This document shows, one piece after another, positions 1 to 7,759 of a stretch of DNA of 60,677 nucleotides; the stretch's first letter is position 1; the number at the start of each line of letters is the position of its first letter. Under the pieces are notes generated by a model, which saw nothing but the letters and a program-made list of their open reading frames with translations, was not told the origin of the DNA and did no database searches. The DNA is from an uncultured Lachnospiraceae bacterium. GTDB lineage: Bacteria; Bacillota; Clostridia; Lachnospirales; Lachnospiraceae. Made by a program: the position numbers and the translations under genes. The stretch is taken from NCBI GenBank assembly GCA_947385425.1, contig CANDKY010000008.1, positions 1 through 60,677 of the forward strand, given 5' to 3'.

Positions 1-60
1 GATGGTCCGGATTGAGATATATGGTCTGCAGCACCCCGAAAAGCTTAAGTTAATGTCATT
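1..60 (+). repeat. Arm of dispersed palindromic element B
   Basis: This stretch is nearly identical to 60046-60106, the right arm of a complete palindromic element at 59918-60106, including the run CTGCAGCACCCCGAAAAGCTT. The left arm would lie outside the window, so the window probably begins inside another copy. It does not code. Both ends of the window therefore carry the same repeat. Confidence 0.85.
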
Positions 61-89
61 GATACAAATCCTATATTCTCTTATAATGA

Positions 90-155
90 AACTCCCCGCA
101 GCAAGCTGTGAGGAATTAAACCCTTTTTTAGATTAAATAAATCTGCAATATTACG
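90..155 (+). repeat. Short hairpin repeat with T-tract (copy 1)
   Basis: A GC-rich hairpin (CTCCCCGCAG / CTGTGAGGA) is followed by ATTAAACCCTTTTTTAGATTA. A second copy with its own compensated hairpin (CTCTCCGCA / TGCGAGAG) and the same tail lies at 3815-3874. The stem sequence varies while pairing is kept, which suggests selection on the fold. It resembles a terminator or the end hairpin of an insertion sequence. Both copies lie downstream of a tnpA remnant. Confidence 0.7.
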
Positions 156-340
156 CATTATAGACCCAATAGATACTTATAGTATGTCCTAAAATTGCTC
201 TTCTTAAGATTGATTTTCTTGAAATTCCTTTCCCTGAGATGTGCATCACAATTTGTTGGAGATTAAAAGCATATATGCTTTGCAAAATTTAAGAGACATA
301 GCAGGCTGCATTGGTCAAATTTAGCAGACCAAATGCTCAA

Positions 341-424
341 AACTCTTTAGTCTTAATATCGCGCAAAGTGGTGATGCGGTTACACCACGTGCAGATGGCG
401 GGAATAATTTATCAAACACGCCCT
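341..424 (+). repeat. Decayed copy of palindromic element E
   Basis: The core from TCTTAATATCGCGCAAAGTG to the terminal TCAAACACGCCCT aligns closely with the complete element at 7408-7515. The left terminal inverted repeat has decayed and no longer pairs cleanly with the right. The rest of 156-578 shows no gene; the ORFs there have no recognisable product. Confidence 0.75.
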
Positions 425-578
425 GGAGCTTCTCTAATGAACTACTCCGCCGCAAACACTGGAATATCAGAATGCTGCTCCACTACATATAATCGAATAG
501 TAAAAGCTGTTTCTCCATTTGCTTGCTTCTATGTATCTTTTGTACTCTCACCCTGGTACCCCGTTTTTTAATTCCTTA

Positions 579-741
579 TATACCAAGCACTCGCTATTTG
601 CATCATTGCCGCGTTGGTCTACACTCCGTTTCGGTCCGTGCTAAACATGTGCCACCGGCACATAGCATCGTCAGCAGGCGTGTCCACCGCATCGCTTCCT
701 TCCTCCGCCTTGCACTGATACAAATATCAAGCACTTTGTAT
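579..741. repeat. MITE-like palindrome, 163 bp
   Basis: Imperfect inverted repeats of about 31 bp lie at 579-609 and 711-741 (both begin TATAC and share TATTTG and ATCA blocks). The interior contains GCGTTGGTCTACACTCCGTT, which recurs at 59662-59682, and a TTCCTCCGCCTT block that recurs in the element at 7521-7640. No transposase is encoded, so this fits a non-autonomous palindromic repeat. Confidence 0.75.
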
Positions 742-759
742 ACGAGGATTAAGAAAACG

Positions 760-944
760 GTGTACTAGAGTGTGTCTTAAAATTCCTCAATGCCCGTCAA
801 AATGCCGAAAATGAATAAACACCGTATCTAGATTTACTGGTTAAGGCTAATATCTGGATAATTACGTGTGTTATTCTATTTATTATGGATGATTTCATAT
901 TGGGCTTTGTGCAACTTTTAATTTTAAGACACGATCCAGTACAC
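760..944. repeat. MITE-like palindrome, 185 bp
   Basis: Terminal inverted repeats of about 25 bp lie at 760-784 and 920-944, both containing GTGTCTTAAAATT in opposite orientation. The interior is AT-rich and has no ORF. The right end shares its last bases (GTACAC) with the left end of the next palindrome, so the two elements abut or one inserted into the end of the other. Confidence 0.75.
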
Positions 945-1094
945 CATACGGTCAGAAATTAGATTTCCACTCTGCCTATTCACCATTGCCGCGTTAAAAT
1001 TTTTAGTCGATGCACCACATCGCCGTCGAAATTTAGCCTTGAACTGGCGAACCATGCAAAGCGGAAATCTAATTTCTGACCGTATGGAGCACTA
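939..1094. repeat. Palindromic element D, ends tnpA copy 1
   Basis: Inverted repeats of about 37 bp lie at 939-975 and 1056-1092; the shared part includes CATACGGTCAGAAATTAGAT. The right end carries CTAG, and on the minus strand this TAG is the stop codon of the neighbouring tnpA remnant. The interior has CCATTGCCGCGTT, also found in the element at 579-741. Confidence 0.8.
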
Positions 1095-1495
1095 GTTCTT
1101 TACATAATTTGCTATTACTTCTTCATACCCATGTTTACTTACTGTTGCCACATAATATTCATCTGTCCAAAAATTGCCTACCAACAGTTTTTTCTTTACT
1201 TGTGGACACTGTGCAAAAACCGCTCTTGTTGTCAAACTCTTGATTATTATTACTATCTGTGTCGGACTACATTTAGGCACTGATTGCACTAACAGATAAA
1301 TATGTTCTTTATCTGTTTCTATTTCAAAAAACTGAATCGAATACCTTTTTAATATTTCCAAACAAGTTTCTTTTATCACCTGATCCATTTGTTTATTATT
1401 CACTGCTCTTCTATACTTGGCCAGAAACACAAAATGATATACAAGCTTTGATACATTGCCAATTTGTATATATTCATCTGCACGTTTTCTTTCAG
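1092..1495 (-). pseudogene. tnpA: IS200/IS605-type TnpA transposase remnant, copy 1
   Basis: The translation matches the Y1 transposase family: an N-terminal YIQIGNVSKLVYHFVF block, then AKYRRAV, a central LVQSVP segment and YYVATVSKHG near the end. Family members are about 130-150 residues and use an HUH metal-binding motif plus one catalytic tyrosine four residues before a glutamine. Here the motif reads H-I-Y, so the second histidine is lost. The reading frame has no ATG, GTG or TTG between the upstream stop and codon 21 of the conserved region. The protein stops right after the tyrosine (NYVKN), whereas the sister copy at 3042-3506 continues about 27 residues. The stop lies in palindromic element D. 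The copy is therefore dead in at least three ways. Confidence 0.85.
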
Positions 1496-1940
1496 CTCTA
1501 TTGTACTACCCCATCACTTTATGCAAAGTTTCTCGCGCCGCAAGCAACTGGCAATTTATCCTGTTGAAATTAAATTTGGACTCAATGAATATCTCAGAGC
1601 TATATTATTTGAGTCTGAACGAGAGCAAGGCATAATAATATAAAACTTTCATATTGTTACAATTTACAAAAGTATATATGAACATATGTCCCAATACATA
1701 TACTTAAAACTCCTATATTATTTTTAAAGAAAATATTTCATTATATAAATTCAAATAATTACGTCCTTTTTAATATAATTTTTTCTAAAACATATATGTT
1801 TTGATTATAGAGCCTTTCTGGCTGTCCCTGTCCTTACTTAAAAAAAAGTAAAAGAACATAGTACATTTTTTCTTTTGTCTTATAAATTATATATTGTTTC
1901 TGGCAAGTTACCACTTATAACAAATTAATCTCGAAAAAAA
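1496..1940. other. Gene-free AT-rich stretch
   Basis: No ORF, RNA gene or strong repeat is recognisable here. The stretch is very AT-rich from about 1600 onward and leads into the first parS site. Confidence 0.6.
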
Positions 1941-1956
1941 TGTTTCACGTGAAACA
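1941..1956. promoter_or_regulatory. parS: parS chromosome-partition site 1
   Basis: TGTTTCACGTGAAACA is a perfect 16-bp palindrome identical to the Bacillus subtilis parS consensus bound by ParB/Spo0J. All three copies in this window extend to the same 20-bp palindrome AATGTTTCACGTGAAACATT. ParB loads here and spreads to organise the origin region. No parA or parB gene is visible in the window. Confidence 0.95.
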
Positions 1957-2014
1957 TTTTTATTTTCTTTTATATATAATCTATAAATGAACAAATATTG
2001 AAATTTGTACAAAA

Positions 2015-2200
2015 CTACACTACCAATTTCAAAACGGCTTCAAGTGACACATCATTTTTTATGAACTGGTGCAGATTACCGATTCACTCTGTTTTGACTT
2101 GATCTTGAAAATACCGGTATTTATTCTCGAAGGTATTGTATTTCCCGGAATGCATACAGCGCATGTAATGAACCAATGCATGATCAGCCAGTACCGCTCA
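2015..2200 (-). pseudogene. Possible degraded coding remnant
   Basis: On the minus strand a frame reads about 54 protein-like residues (HYMRCMHSGKYNTF, then FIKNDVSLEAVLKLVV) ending at TAG 2017-2015, interrupted by one TGA. It has no start codon and no recognised family. The base composition is less AT-rich than the surroundings, which fits the 3' end of a decayed gene. From 2200 to about 2537 no feature is recognisable, though the same decayed gene may extend there. Confidence 0.25.
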
Positions 2201-2537
2201 ATTCCAAGCCGTATGCGGATCTGATATTTGTTCAGCGCAAGTTGCTCTGACGGAAAAATAATTTGATTAGCTACCGTTCTGTATATGTGTCAAGGATTCT
2301 CTGTGTGGATATTCCGACATTTGTGGATATAAATACCCTCAGCGCTTTCGGATCTCCAAAAGCTTCCCGGGGATAACTGATAATAACCACGGCATTTGGA
2401 ATATCATTGGGTTCCTATTTTGAGTATGTTGTTTGTTGGTACTTTAATTATACATCATTCAACAGCGGGTGTTCTTATCTTGTACAATATTTGGTATCTA
2501 CTCATTTATAAATAATAATATATTCTAAAAGCAAATA

Positions 2538-2813
2538 AAAATATTTCCACCTGTGCTGTTGGCACCCTGTCCCCTTCCGGTGGTCTCTGGCTGCGCTGGA
2601 GAAAAAAATCCAACTGCAAAAATAAGATATTTCTAACGTTTTTTCCAGATATATTTGCTGCCAGGCGGTGACTCCGCCAAAAACAGCAGCAAATATATCC
2701 AGAAAAGCCGTAAGAAATCTCATCATTTTATTGAATGGATTTTTCTTCTCCTGCGGAGCCAAGGGCCGCCGGAAGGGGACAGGATACCAACCACACAGGT
2801 GGAAATATTTTAT
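2538..2813. repeat. Giant palindrome C, copy 1 (about 275 bp)
   Basis: The whole stretch folds back on itself. The outer arms share TTTCCACCTGTG / CACAGGTGGAAA and CCCTGTCCCCTTCCGG / CCGGAAGGGGACAGG. The inner arms share CAGATATATTTGCTG / CAGCAAATATATCCAG. The tip is a small hairpin, GGCGGTGACTCCGCC. A second copy at 3955-4213 keeps the same architecture and tip. ORFs reading through it are artefacts of the palindrome. It could be a non-autonomous mobile element or a structured RNA. Confidence 0.85.
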
Positions 2814-2920
2814 CTATCAATTTTACTTATATACTCTCCTGGACTTTACAAAGTACCCGTCACACAGATGGATATTTAAGCTACATATAAAATATGAAAT
2901 ATACATTTTTTATATTAAAA

Positions 2921-2936
2921 TGTTTCACGTGAAACA
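2921..2936. promoter_or_regulatory. parS: parS chromosome-partition site 2
   Basis: Second perfect TGTTTCACGTGAAACA, again inside AATGTTTCACGTGAAACATT. It sits between giant palindrome C copy 1 and the second tnpA remnant. Confidence 0.95.
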
Positions 2937-3041
2937 TTCTATTTTAATTTCTCAGGGTCTAATTTCCCGCAACTCTGCTGCGTAACAAACTTTTTCAAAT
3001 AGTAGAGGCTGTGATATACTAAAGGAAAAGAGGAGAGTTGT

Positions 3042-3506
3042 AAGACGAGTGAGTATATACACAAATTACACAATGTATCAGTACTTATGTACCATTTTGT
3101 ATGTTCGGCAAAATATAGACGGGTAGTGATAGATGAGGAAGTAGATCAAGTTATCCGGGAGACATGTGAAGAGATAGAAAAACGGTATGAAATGAAATTC
3201 ATAGAGGTTAAAGATCACGTTCATTTTCTGATACAGTCTTTACCAGCATACAGTCCGCAAAAAATAATACAAAGAGTGAAAAGCATAATAGCTAAAGAAA
3301 TATTTGCAAAATGTCCATAGGTAAAAAAGAAATTATGGGGTGGTGAATATTGGAAAGACGGATATTATGTTGCCACAGTAGGAGAACATGGGAATGAAGC
3401 AGTGATATCAAAATATGTAAGAGAACAGGGACAAGAAAAAGAGTATAAGAAACTCTATCAAACCGAACTGGAGCCAAAAGAGTTGAGCTTATGGAATTAT
3501 ATGTAG
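3042..3506 (+). pseudogene. tnpA: IS200/IS605-type TnpA transposase, amber-interrupted, copy 2
   Basis: The reading gives KTSEYIHKLHNVSVLMYHFV, then AKYRRVVIDEE, the HUH motif DHVHFLIQ, and the catalytic region ISKYVREQG with tyrosine and the spaced glutamine. The family is the single-stranded-DNA Y1 transposase. Compared with copy 1, glutamine after AKCP has become TAG at 3318-3320, a single C-to-T change, and the frame stays open on both sides. No ordinary start codon precedes KTSEYIH in frame (TGT is in its place), so the 5' end is damaged too. All catalytic residues are intact, so inactivation looks more recent than in copy 1. The two copies point away from each other. Confidence 0.88.
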
Positions 3507-3814
3507 TAGGAGCAACCCTTCGATACCCCGTAGCTCTTCTTCGGAGTAGTTCATTTTATGAAGAATTTTTCTTCTATCTATATTCAAACTAATTACAATA
3601 TTATATTTACATTGATTAAATTTGGCATAAACAAGGCATAATGTTTTAAAATAGTTGCATTAATAAAAATCACAACTTGTATAATAGGGCATACTCTATA
3701 ACACAACATAAACAAATTCTAATTATATTTAGTAATAATATGACTTAAGCTGTTTTACACTATATTGTATATTTTGTAGACATTAAGTACAATCCTTTAA
3801 AATAGAATAATAAT
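3507..3814. other. AT-rich flank of tnpA copy 2
   Basis: No gene is seen. CTCTTCTTCGGAG at about 3530 is a small hairpin that could be part of the right end of the IS200-type element. The rest is AT-rich without clear structure. Confidence 0.4.
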
Positions 3815-3874
3815 ACTCTCCGCAAAAAACTGCGAGAGATTAAACCCTTTTTTAGATTAATTATTGTAATATTA
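3815..3874 (+). repeat. Short hairpin repeat with T-tract (copy 2)
   Basis: CTCTCCGCA / TGCGAGAG hairpin followed by ATTAAACCCTTTTTTAGATTA, matching 90-155 with compensatory stem changes. It may mark an insertion-sequence end or act as a terminator. Confidence 0.7.
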
Positions 3875-3954
3875 CTGGTAAAAAAATTTATGAACAACAA
3901 GAATAAAACGAAATATAAACAGATAAAAGTATGATTATTTTTCTAATAAAACAA

Positions 3955-4213
3955 AAAATTTTCCACCTGTGCGGTTGGCGCCCTGTCCCCTCCCTGCGGC
4001 TCCTGGCTTCGATCCAACTGCAAAAATGAGATATTTCTAACGGTTTTTCCGGATAGATTTGCTGTCAGGCGGTGACTCCGCCAGAAACGGCAGCAAATCT
4101 ATCCGGAAAAGCCATAAAAAATCTTATTATTTTTTTGAATGGATTTTTCTTCTCCAGCGAAGCCAGAGGCCACAGGGAGGAGACAGGGCGCCAACCGCAC
4201 AGGTGGAAAATTT
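3955..4213. repeat. Giant palindrome C, copy 2
   Basis: Same architecture as 2538-2813: outer TTTTCCACCTGTGCGG / CCGCACAGGTGGAAAA, inner CGGATAGATTTGCTG / CAGCAAATCTATCCG, tip GGCGGTGACTCCGCC. Many differences between the copies are paired changes that keep the stem. The left arm has a short deletion (GGCTTCGATCC in place of the longer GGCTGCGCTGGAG run) that the right arm lacks. A strong terminator follows directly. Confidence 0.85.
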
Positions 4214-4226
4214 ATTTCAATATAAA

Positions 4227-4259
4227 ACTCCCTGCAATATATTGCAGGGAGTTTTTTTT
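4227..4259 (+). terminator. Intrinsic terminator after palindrome C copy 2
   Basis: A 12-bp perfect stem (ACTCCCTGCAAT / ATTGCAGGGAGT) with a tiny loop is followed by eight T residues. No coding gene lies upstream on this strand, so the transcript it would end is the giant hairpin itself. Confidence 0.85.
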
Positions 4260-4639
4260 AAAATTCTAAAAAAGTAGTCTATACCAAATATATTAAAACT
4301 AAAAATTTAACTGCAAATCAAAAATTAATTTTTGAAACCCACAATATTTCATCTATAGCTTACCACAAACAAAAATATACCTTTATATTTGTTCCACAGA
4401 AATTTCAAATCCGCCATAATGACAGAAACAATAATTTCTGTATAAAAATGTTTCACGTGAAACATTTGAATATATTCCAGAACATAAATATCTAAATGTT
4501 ATGTATACATCAAATATTTATACTACATACATAATTACAAATAACATTTATTACATCTGGAATAACACATAATTCAGGGAAGGTACAAAGAATACTTCAG
4601 CAAACGAAATTAACCACATACGACAGACCCATTACATTC
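4260..4639. other. AT-rich gene-free stretch with parS
   Basis: No gene is recognisable. It contains parS site 3 and the 3' flank of the convergent two-component system genes. Confidence 0.6.
4449..4464. promoter_or_regulatory. parS: parS chromosome-partition site 3
   Basis: Third perfect TGTTTCACGTGAAACA in the 20-bp palindromic context. The three sites are spaced about 1.0 and 1.5 kb apart, roughly 11-13.5 kb left of oriC. Confidence 0.95.
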
Positions 4640-5284
4640 CTAAAATAATCTTATCATGTTATTTTTGATAGCAAAGACTGCCGCCTGTGTCCTGTCATTT
4701 ACCTCTATTTTTTTAAATATATTTGATATATGGTTCTTCACTGTCCTTTCACTTATATTTAGATTAAGCGCAATCTCTTTATTAAACATTCCATTGGCAA
4801 CATTAACCAAAACCTCTTTTTCCCTTTTGGTCAAAGAATCAATCTTCATTTTATCACTGTTCCTGTTTACTAATCTGCTGTTTAAAGCGGGAATTAAACT
4901 CGGCTGAATATAATTTTCGCCATTTACAATATTATTAATAGCCTTCTTCAATTCAGCAGATTCGGATTCTTTTAAAATATACCCCTCCACTCCTATATCC
5001 ACAGCCTTTAACAGATATTCTACTTCATTATGAACAGTAAGGATCAATACCTTTATATTCATATTGTTTCTTCTTATTCCTTCTAATACTTCTATCCCGT
5101 TCATTTTAGGCATGTTTATATCCAACAGCAGAACATCCGGTTTTACAGTCTGTAATTTTTCCAGGCATTCAACTCCATCTGCGGCTTCTTCGATCACTTC
5201 AATACTTCCATCAAACTCCAGCAGTTGACGTATGCCTTCACGCATTAAAACATGGTCGTCTGAAATCATAACTTTGATACTCAT
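4640..5284 (-). CDS. NarL/DegU-type response regulator
   Basis: A receiver domain fills residues 1-120, with the acidic pair DD at 9-10 and the phospho-acceptor in LLLDINMP (Asp55). A LuxR-type helix-turn-helix follows at about 150-210 (LTKREKEVLVNVANG, then SERTVKNHISNIFKK). The length of 214 residues is typical. ATG at 5284 is chosen over an upstream TTG at 5290 because AAAGGAG sits about ten bases before the ATG and too close to the TTG. It starts two bases after the kinase stop, so the two form an operon. It should be phosphorylated by the adjacent kinase and bind DNA; its targets are unknown. The divergent hydrolase gene is one candidate. Confidence 0.92.
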   Translation of the reverse strand: MSIKVMISDDHVLMREGIRQLLEFDGSIEVIEEAADGVECLEKLQTVKPDVLLLDINMPKMNGIEVLEGIRRNNMNIKVLILTVHNEVEYLLKAVDIGVEGYILKESESAELKKAINNIVNGENYIQPSLIPALNSRLVNRNSDKMKIDSLTKREKEVLVNVANGMFNKEIALNLNISERTVKNHISNIFKKIEVNDRTQAAVFAIKNNMIRLF

Positions 5285-5286
5285 AT

Positions 5287-6189
5287 TCAAATATCTCCTT
5301 TATCTAATAATGGAATAATGATCTTTATAACCGTTCCCTTATCAGGTTTAGAATCAATTTCCATAGTACCGCACAAGAGTTCTACCCTTTCCTTTAATAT
5401 ATTCAGGCCAAAATGTCTCTGGTGCTCAGATAGAACTTTTTCTGCATCAAAACTTTTTCCATTATCAGCTACTGTTATCATGCAAGTATTTTCTGCAATT
5501 TTTTTCAATTCAAAGAAAACCATGGAACCATTCGAATGCTTAATTGCGTTATTTGTACACTCTTCTATAATTCTGAAAATTGTCATTAAAACCAACGAAT
5601 TATTACAATTAATCTCCTCAATATTATAAAAAACTTCAAAATTAGAAGACTCTTTTAAATGGTCGGATAATCGTTCAAATGATTCCTTCAATCCCAAATC
5701 ATCAAACGTCATCGGACGAAGATCAAAGATAGTGTTACGTATCTCCTTAATCACCGACCTTAAATTTTTATTCACGGAAACAAGTTCCTGTTTCGCCTTT
5801 GCCGCATCCTCATCTATAAACATAGAACTTAATTCTATTTTATGAATAATATGTGTCAGATTCTGCAGCGAAGTATCATGCAGATCTCTCGCGATGCGCT
5901 GCCTCTCCCTCTCCTGAATATCCAAAATCTGAAGTCCACGATTTATATTCACATTACTGACAAAAACTAAATCATTTTTCTTACCATACTTTTGTGTAAA
6001 ATATTGCCTTTCAATAACATTCAATAATGAACTTACCGTTTTAATTTTATCGTCCAAGTCTTCCATTTTTTCATAATATTGATTATCATTTTCATTTGTA
6101 TTATAACCCTTCTTTTCTTCCATTAAGTTTTTTTGAGAAAAGAAATCCTCATAAATTTTCTTTAGACCCTCATACAGTTCATCAGACAT
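5287..6189 (-). CDS. DegS-like cytoplasmic sensor histidine kinase
   Basis: A 300-residue protein without membrane segments. The N-terminal 90 residues are charged and probably coiled coil. A HisKA_3 dimerisation box follows, RERQRIARDLHDTSLQNL (His104). The C-terminal ATPase has ECTNNAIKHS and VADNGKSF. This is the layout of DegS, the soluble kinase of Bacillus DegS-DegU. ATG at 6189 follows a GGGGTAGAGA ribosome site. It is transcribed with the response regulator. The signal is unknown. The gene is more AT-rich than the core genes on its right. Confidence 0.9.
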   Translation of the reverse strand: MSDELYEGLKKIYEDFFSQKNLMEEKKGYNTNENDNQYYEKMEDLDDKIKTVSSLLNVIERQYFTQKYGKKNDLVFVSNVNINRGLQILDIQERERQRIARDLHDTSLQNLTHIIHKIELSSMFIDEDAAKAKQELVSVNKNLRSVIKEIRNTIFDLRPMTFDDLGLKESFERLSDHLKESSNFEVFYNIEEINCNNSLVLMTIFRIIEECTNNAIKHSNGSMVFFELKKIAENTCMITVADNGKSFDAEKVLSEHQRHFGLNILKERVELLCGTMEIDSKPDKGTVIKIIIPLLDKGDI

Positions 6190-6462
6190 TTCTCTACCCC
6201 TTCGATTACCTGCACAAAAATTTTTCAGTTATCCTTTCCTGTTATCTTATTAAATTTATTTATACCCTTCCCTTTTATGAAAATGTGTGAATATTATTTA
6301 GTATAATGTGACTAAATATTCAACTTATCCAACATCTCCATATATTTATAATATAATAAAAATTCAAATATGAAAAGATATTTTCTTTTTTTATTTGTAT
6401 GTTTTTACTTTATCCCTTATAATATTAATATAATAATTTCAAAATGAGGATATATAAGGAAA
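6190..6462. promoter_or_regulatory. Divergent promoter region, kinase / hydrolase
   Basis: AT-rich gap between two divergent start codons. A TATAAT lies at 6302-6307 on the plus strand, but no convincing -35 box accompanies it. No inverted repeat or riboswitch-like structure is evident. Confidence 0.4.
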
Positions 6463-7410
6463 ATGAAAAATAAATTAAACAAATTCATAATCTTGTCAGG
6501 GCTTACGGCAACTGCGATTCATTTTATTAACAGGATAAATTACTCATTATACACTGTTAAAAATTACCTCAACTATCCTGAAAATGCTTATCATGACTGG
6601 CGCTTTGGTAAAATAAGATATATTACAAAAGGAAATGGATACCCGCTCTTGCTTATACACGATTTGACCATAGGAAGCTCCCTGTATGAATTCAGCAAAA
6701 TTATTGACAAACTCTCTATAAATCACAAAATATATGCCATTGATTTATTGGGATACGGTTTGTCTGATAAGCCATGCATAACCTATACGAATTATCTCTA
6801 TGTACAGCTTGTCATTGATTTTATTAAAAATGTAATCGGTAAGAAAACAGACATAATAGCAACAGGTGATTCCACACAGATAGCTGTTATGGCATGCCAT
6901 AACGATCCCGAAGCAATCAACAAAATGATATTTATAAATCCTCAAAATTTATATGATACAAACAAAATTCCTTCCAAACAGACAAAACTGCTTCATCTAT
7001 TGATAGAAACCCCCATCCTGGGTACTTTCCTTTACAATATACTATCCACCAGAACATACATCGAAACTATATTCCGGCAGGAGTATTTGTACAGTCTCAT
7101 TAATCTGGAAGAACAGGATGTATTATCATACACAAAAGCTGCCCATCTGCCTGATTATAGTTCGAAACATGCATTTGCAAGCTATATATCAAAATATATG
7201 AATACAAATATCATACACGCTTTAAAAGAAATAAACCATGGAATGTATATCATAGGAGGACAGGAAGAGACTGATATTGAAACGATAATTGAAAATTATA
7301 CATATTATAACAATTCCATAGAATCGGAGCTCATCCCGTATACCAGACATCTTCCTCATATGGAAACACCGGATGAAATAATACCATATATTAATATGTT
7401 TCTTTGCTAG
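6463..7410 (+). CDS. Alpha/beta-hydrolase fold protein, divergent
   Basis: 315 residues with an N-terminal hydrophobic stretch (residues about 8-22) that could anchor the protein. The fold is seen in LLLIHDLTIGSS (strand 3 and oxyanion loop), YAIDLLGYGLSDKP, the nucleophile elbow ATGDSTQIA, and a late RHLPHMETPDEI with the catalytic-position histidine. The usual elbow is G-x-S-x-G; here the last glycine is glutamine, and the usual HG before the oxyanion hole is HD. Activity may be altered. Substrate is unknown. The gene is AT-rich. Its TAG stop codon (7408-7410) is the first three bases of palindromic element E. Confidence 0.75.
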   Translation: MKNKLNKFIILSGLTATAIHFINRINYSLYTVKNYLNYPENAYHDWRFGKIRYITKGNGYPLLLIHDLTIGSSLYEFSKIIDKLSINHKIYAIDLLGYGLSDKPCITYTNYLYVQLVIDFIKNVIGKKTDIIATGDSTQIAVMACHNDPEAINKMIFINPQNLYDTNKIPSKQTKLLHLLIETPILGTFLYNILSTRTYIETIFRQEYLYSLINLEEQDVLSYTKAAHLPDYSSKHAFASYISKYMNTNIIHALKEINHGMYIIGGQEETDIETIIENYTYYNNSIESELIPYTRHLPHMETPDEIIPYINMFLC

Positions 7411-7515
7411 AGCGTGTTTGAAATTTGTCAAGACTATTTGTCTTAATATCGCGCAAAGTGGTGAAGCGGTTATACCGCGTACAGATGGTGGGAATGATTT
7501 TTCAAACACGCTCTA
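7408..7515. repeat. Palindromic element E, complete, 108 bp
   Basis: Perfect terminal inverted repeats TAGAGCGTGTTTGAAA and TTTCAAACACGCTCTA bound the element. The interior TCTTAATATCGCGCAAAGTG also occurs in the decayed copy at 341-424. The left terminus supplies the TAG stop of the hydrolase gene. It encodes nothing and could also act as a transcript end. Confidence 0.9.
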
Positions 7516-7520
7516 ATTAA

Positions 7521-7640
7521 GCGTACATTTCGCTGGTCTAAATTTCCATCTGCCGTATTGTCGCCAATCAACGTAGCCGCCGCTGCGCCTCATTCCTCCG
7601 CCTTACAGGCTGAAAATTTATCCTTCGCGAGAATGTACCG
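7521..7640. repeat. Second MITE-like palindrome after hydrolase
   Basis: Imperfect inverted repeats (GCGTACATTTCGC at 7521 and GCGAGAATGTAC near 7627, each followed or preceded by AAATTT) enclose a GC-rich core with CATTCCTCCGCCTTACAGGC, related to the core of the element at 579-741. Confidence 0.65.
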
Positions 7641-7671
7641 ATAATTAGTGTGGATTATAATAATCCATCCA

Positions 7672-7743
7672 TAAGGAACTGTAGAAAAATAAGTGATACA
7701 GATTGCGCAGGATATTTCTTCGAGTGCACAAAATTACTACTCC
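7672..7743. repeat. Solo arm of palindromic element A
   Basis: TAAGGAACTGT through GTGCACAAAATTACTAC aligns with one arm (reverse strand) of the complete element at 37573-37806. The partner arm is absent, so this is a truncated copy. It lies just beyond the rsmG stop. Confidence 0.75.
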
Positions 7744-7759
7744 TAAATACTATATTTAT

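Noticed and set aside
311-768. Two overlapping small plus-strand ORFs
   Set aside because: They read through repeat elements, have no good ribosome site and look like chance translation.
1-1094. CRISPR array
   Set aside because: Repeats are long palindromes of different families without regular spacers, and no cas genes are present.
2502-2985. ORFs of 74-105 residues in and around the giant palindrome
   Set aside because: They are on both strands, mirror each other and arise from the palindrome; no ribosome site or protein family.
2538-4259. Retron-like non-coding RNA
   Set aside because: Giant hairpins suggested an msr-msd, but no reverse transcriptase gene is in the window.
4059-4277. 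Two short ORFs in giant palindrome copy 2
   Set aside because: Same artefact as in copy 1; one runs into the terminator.
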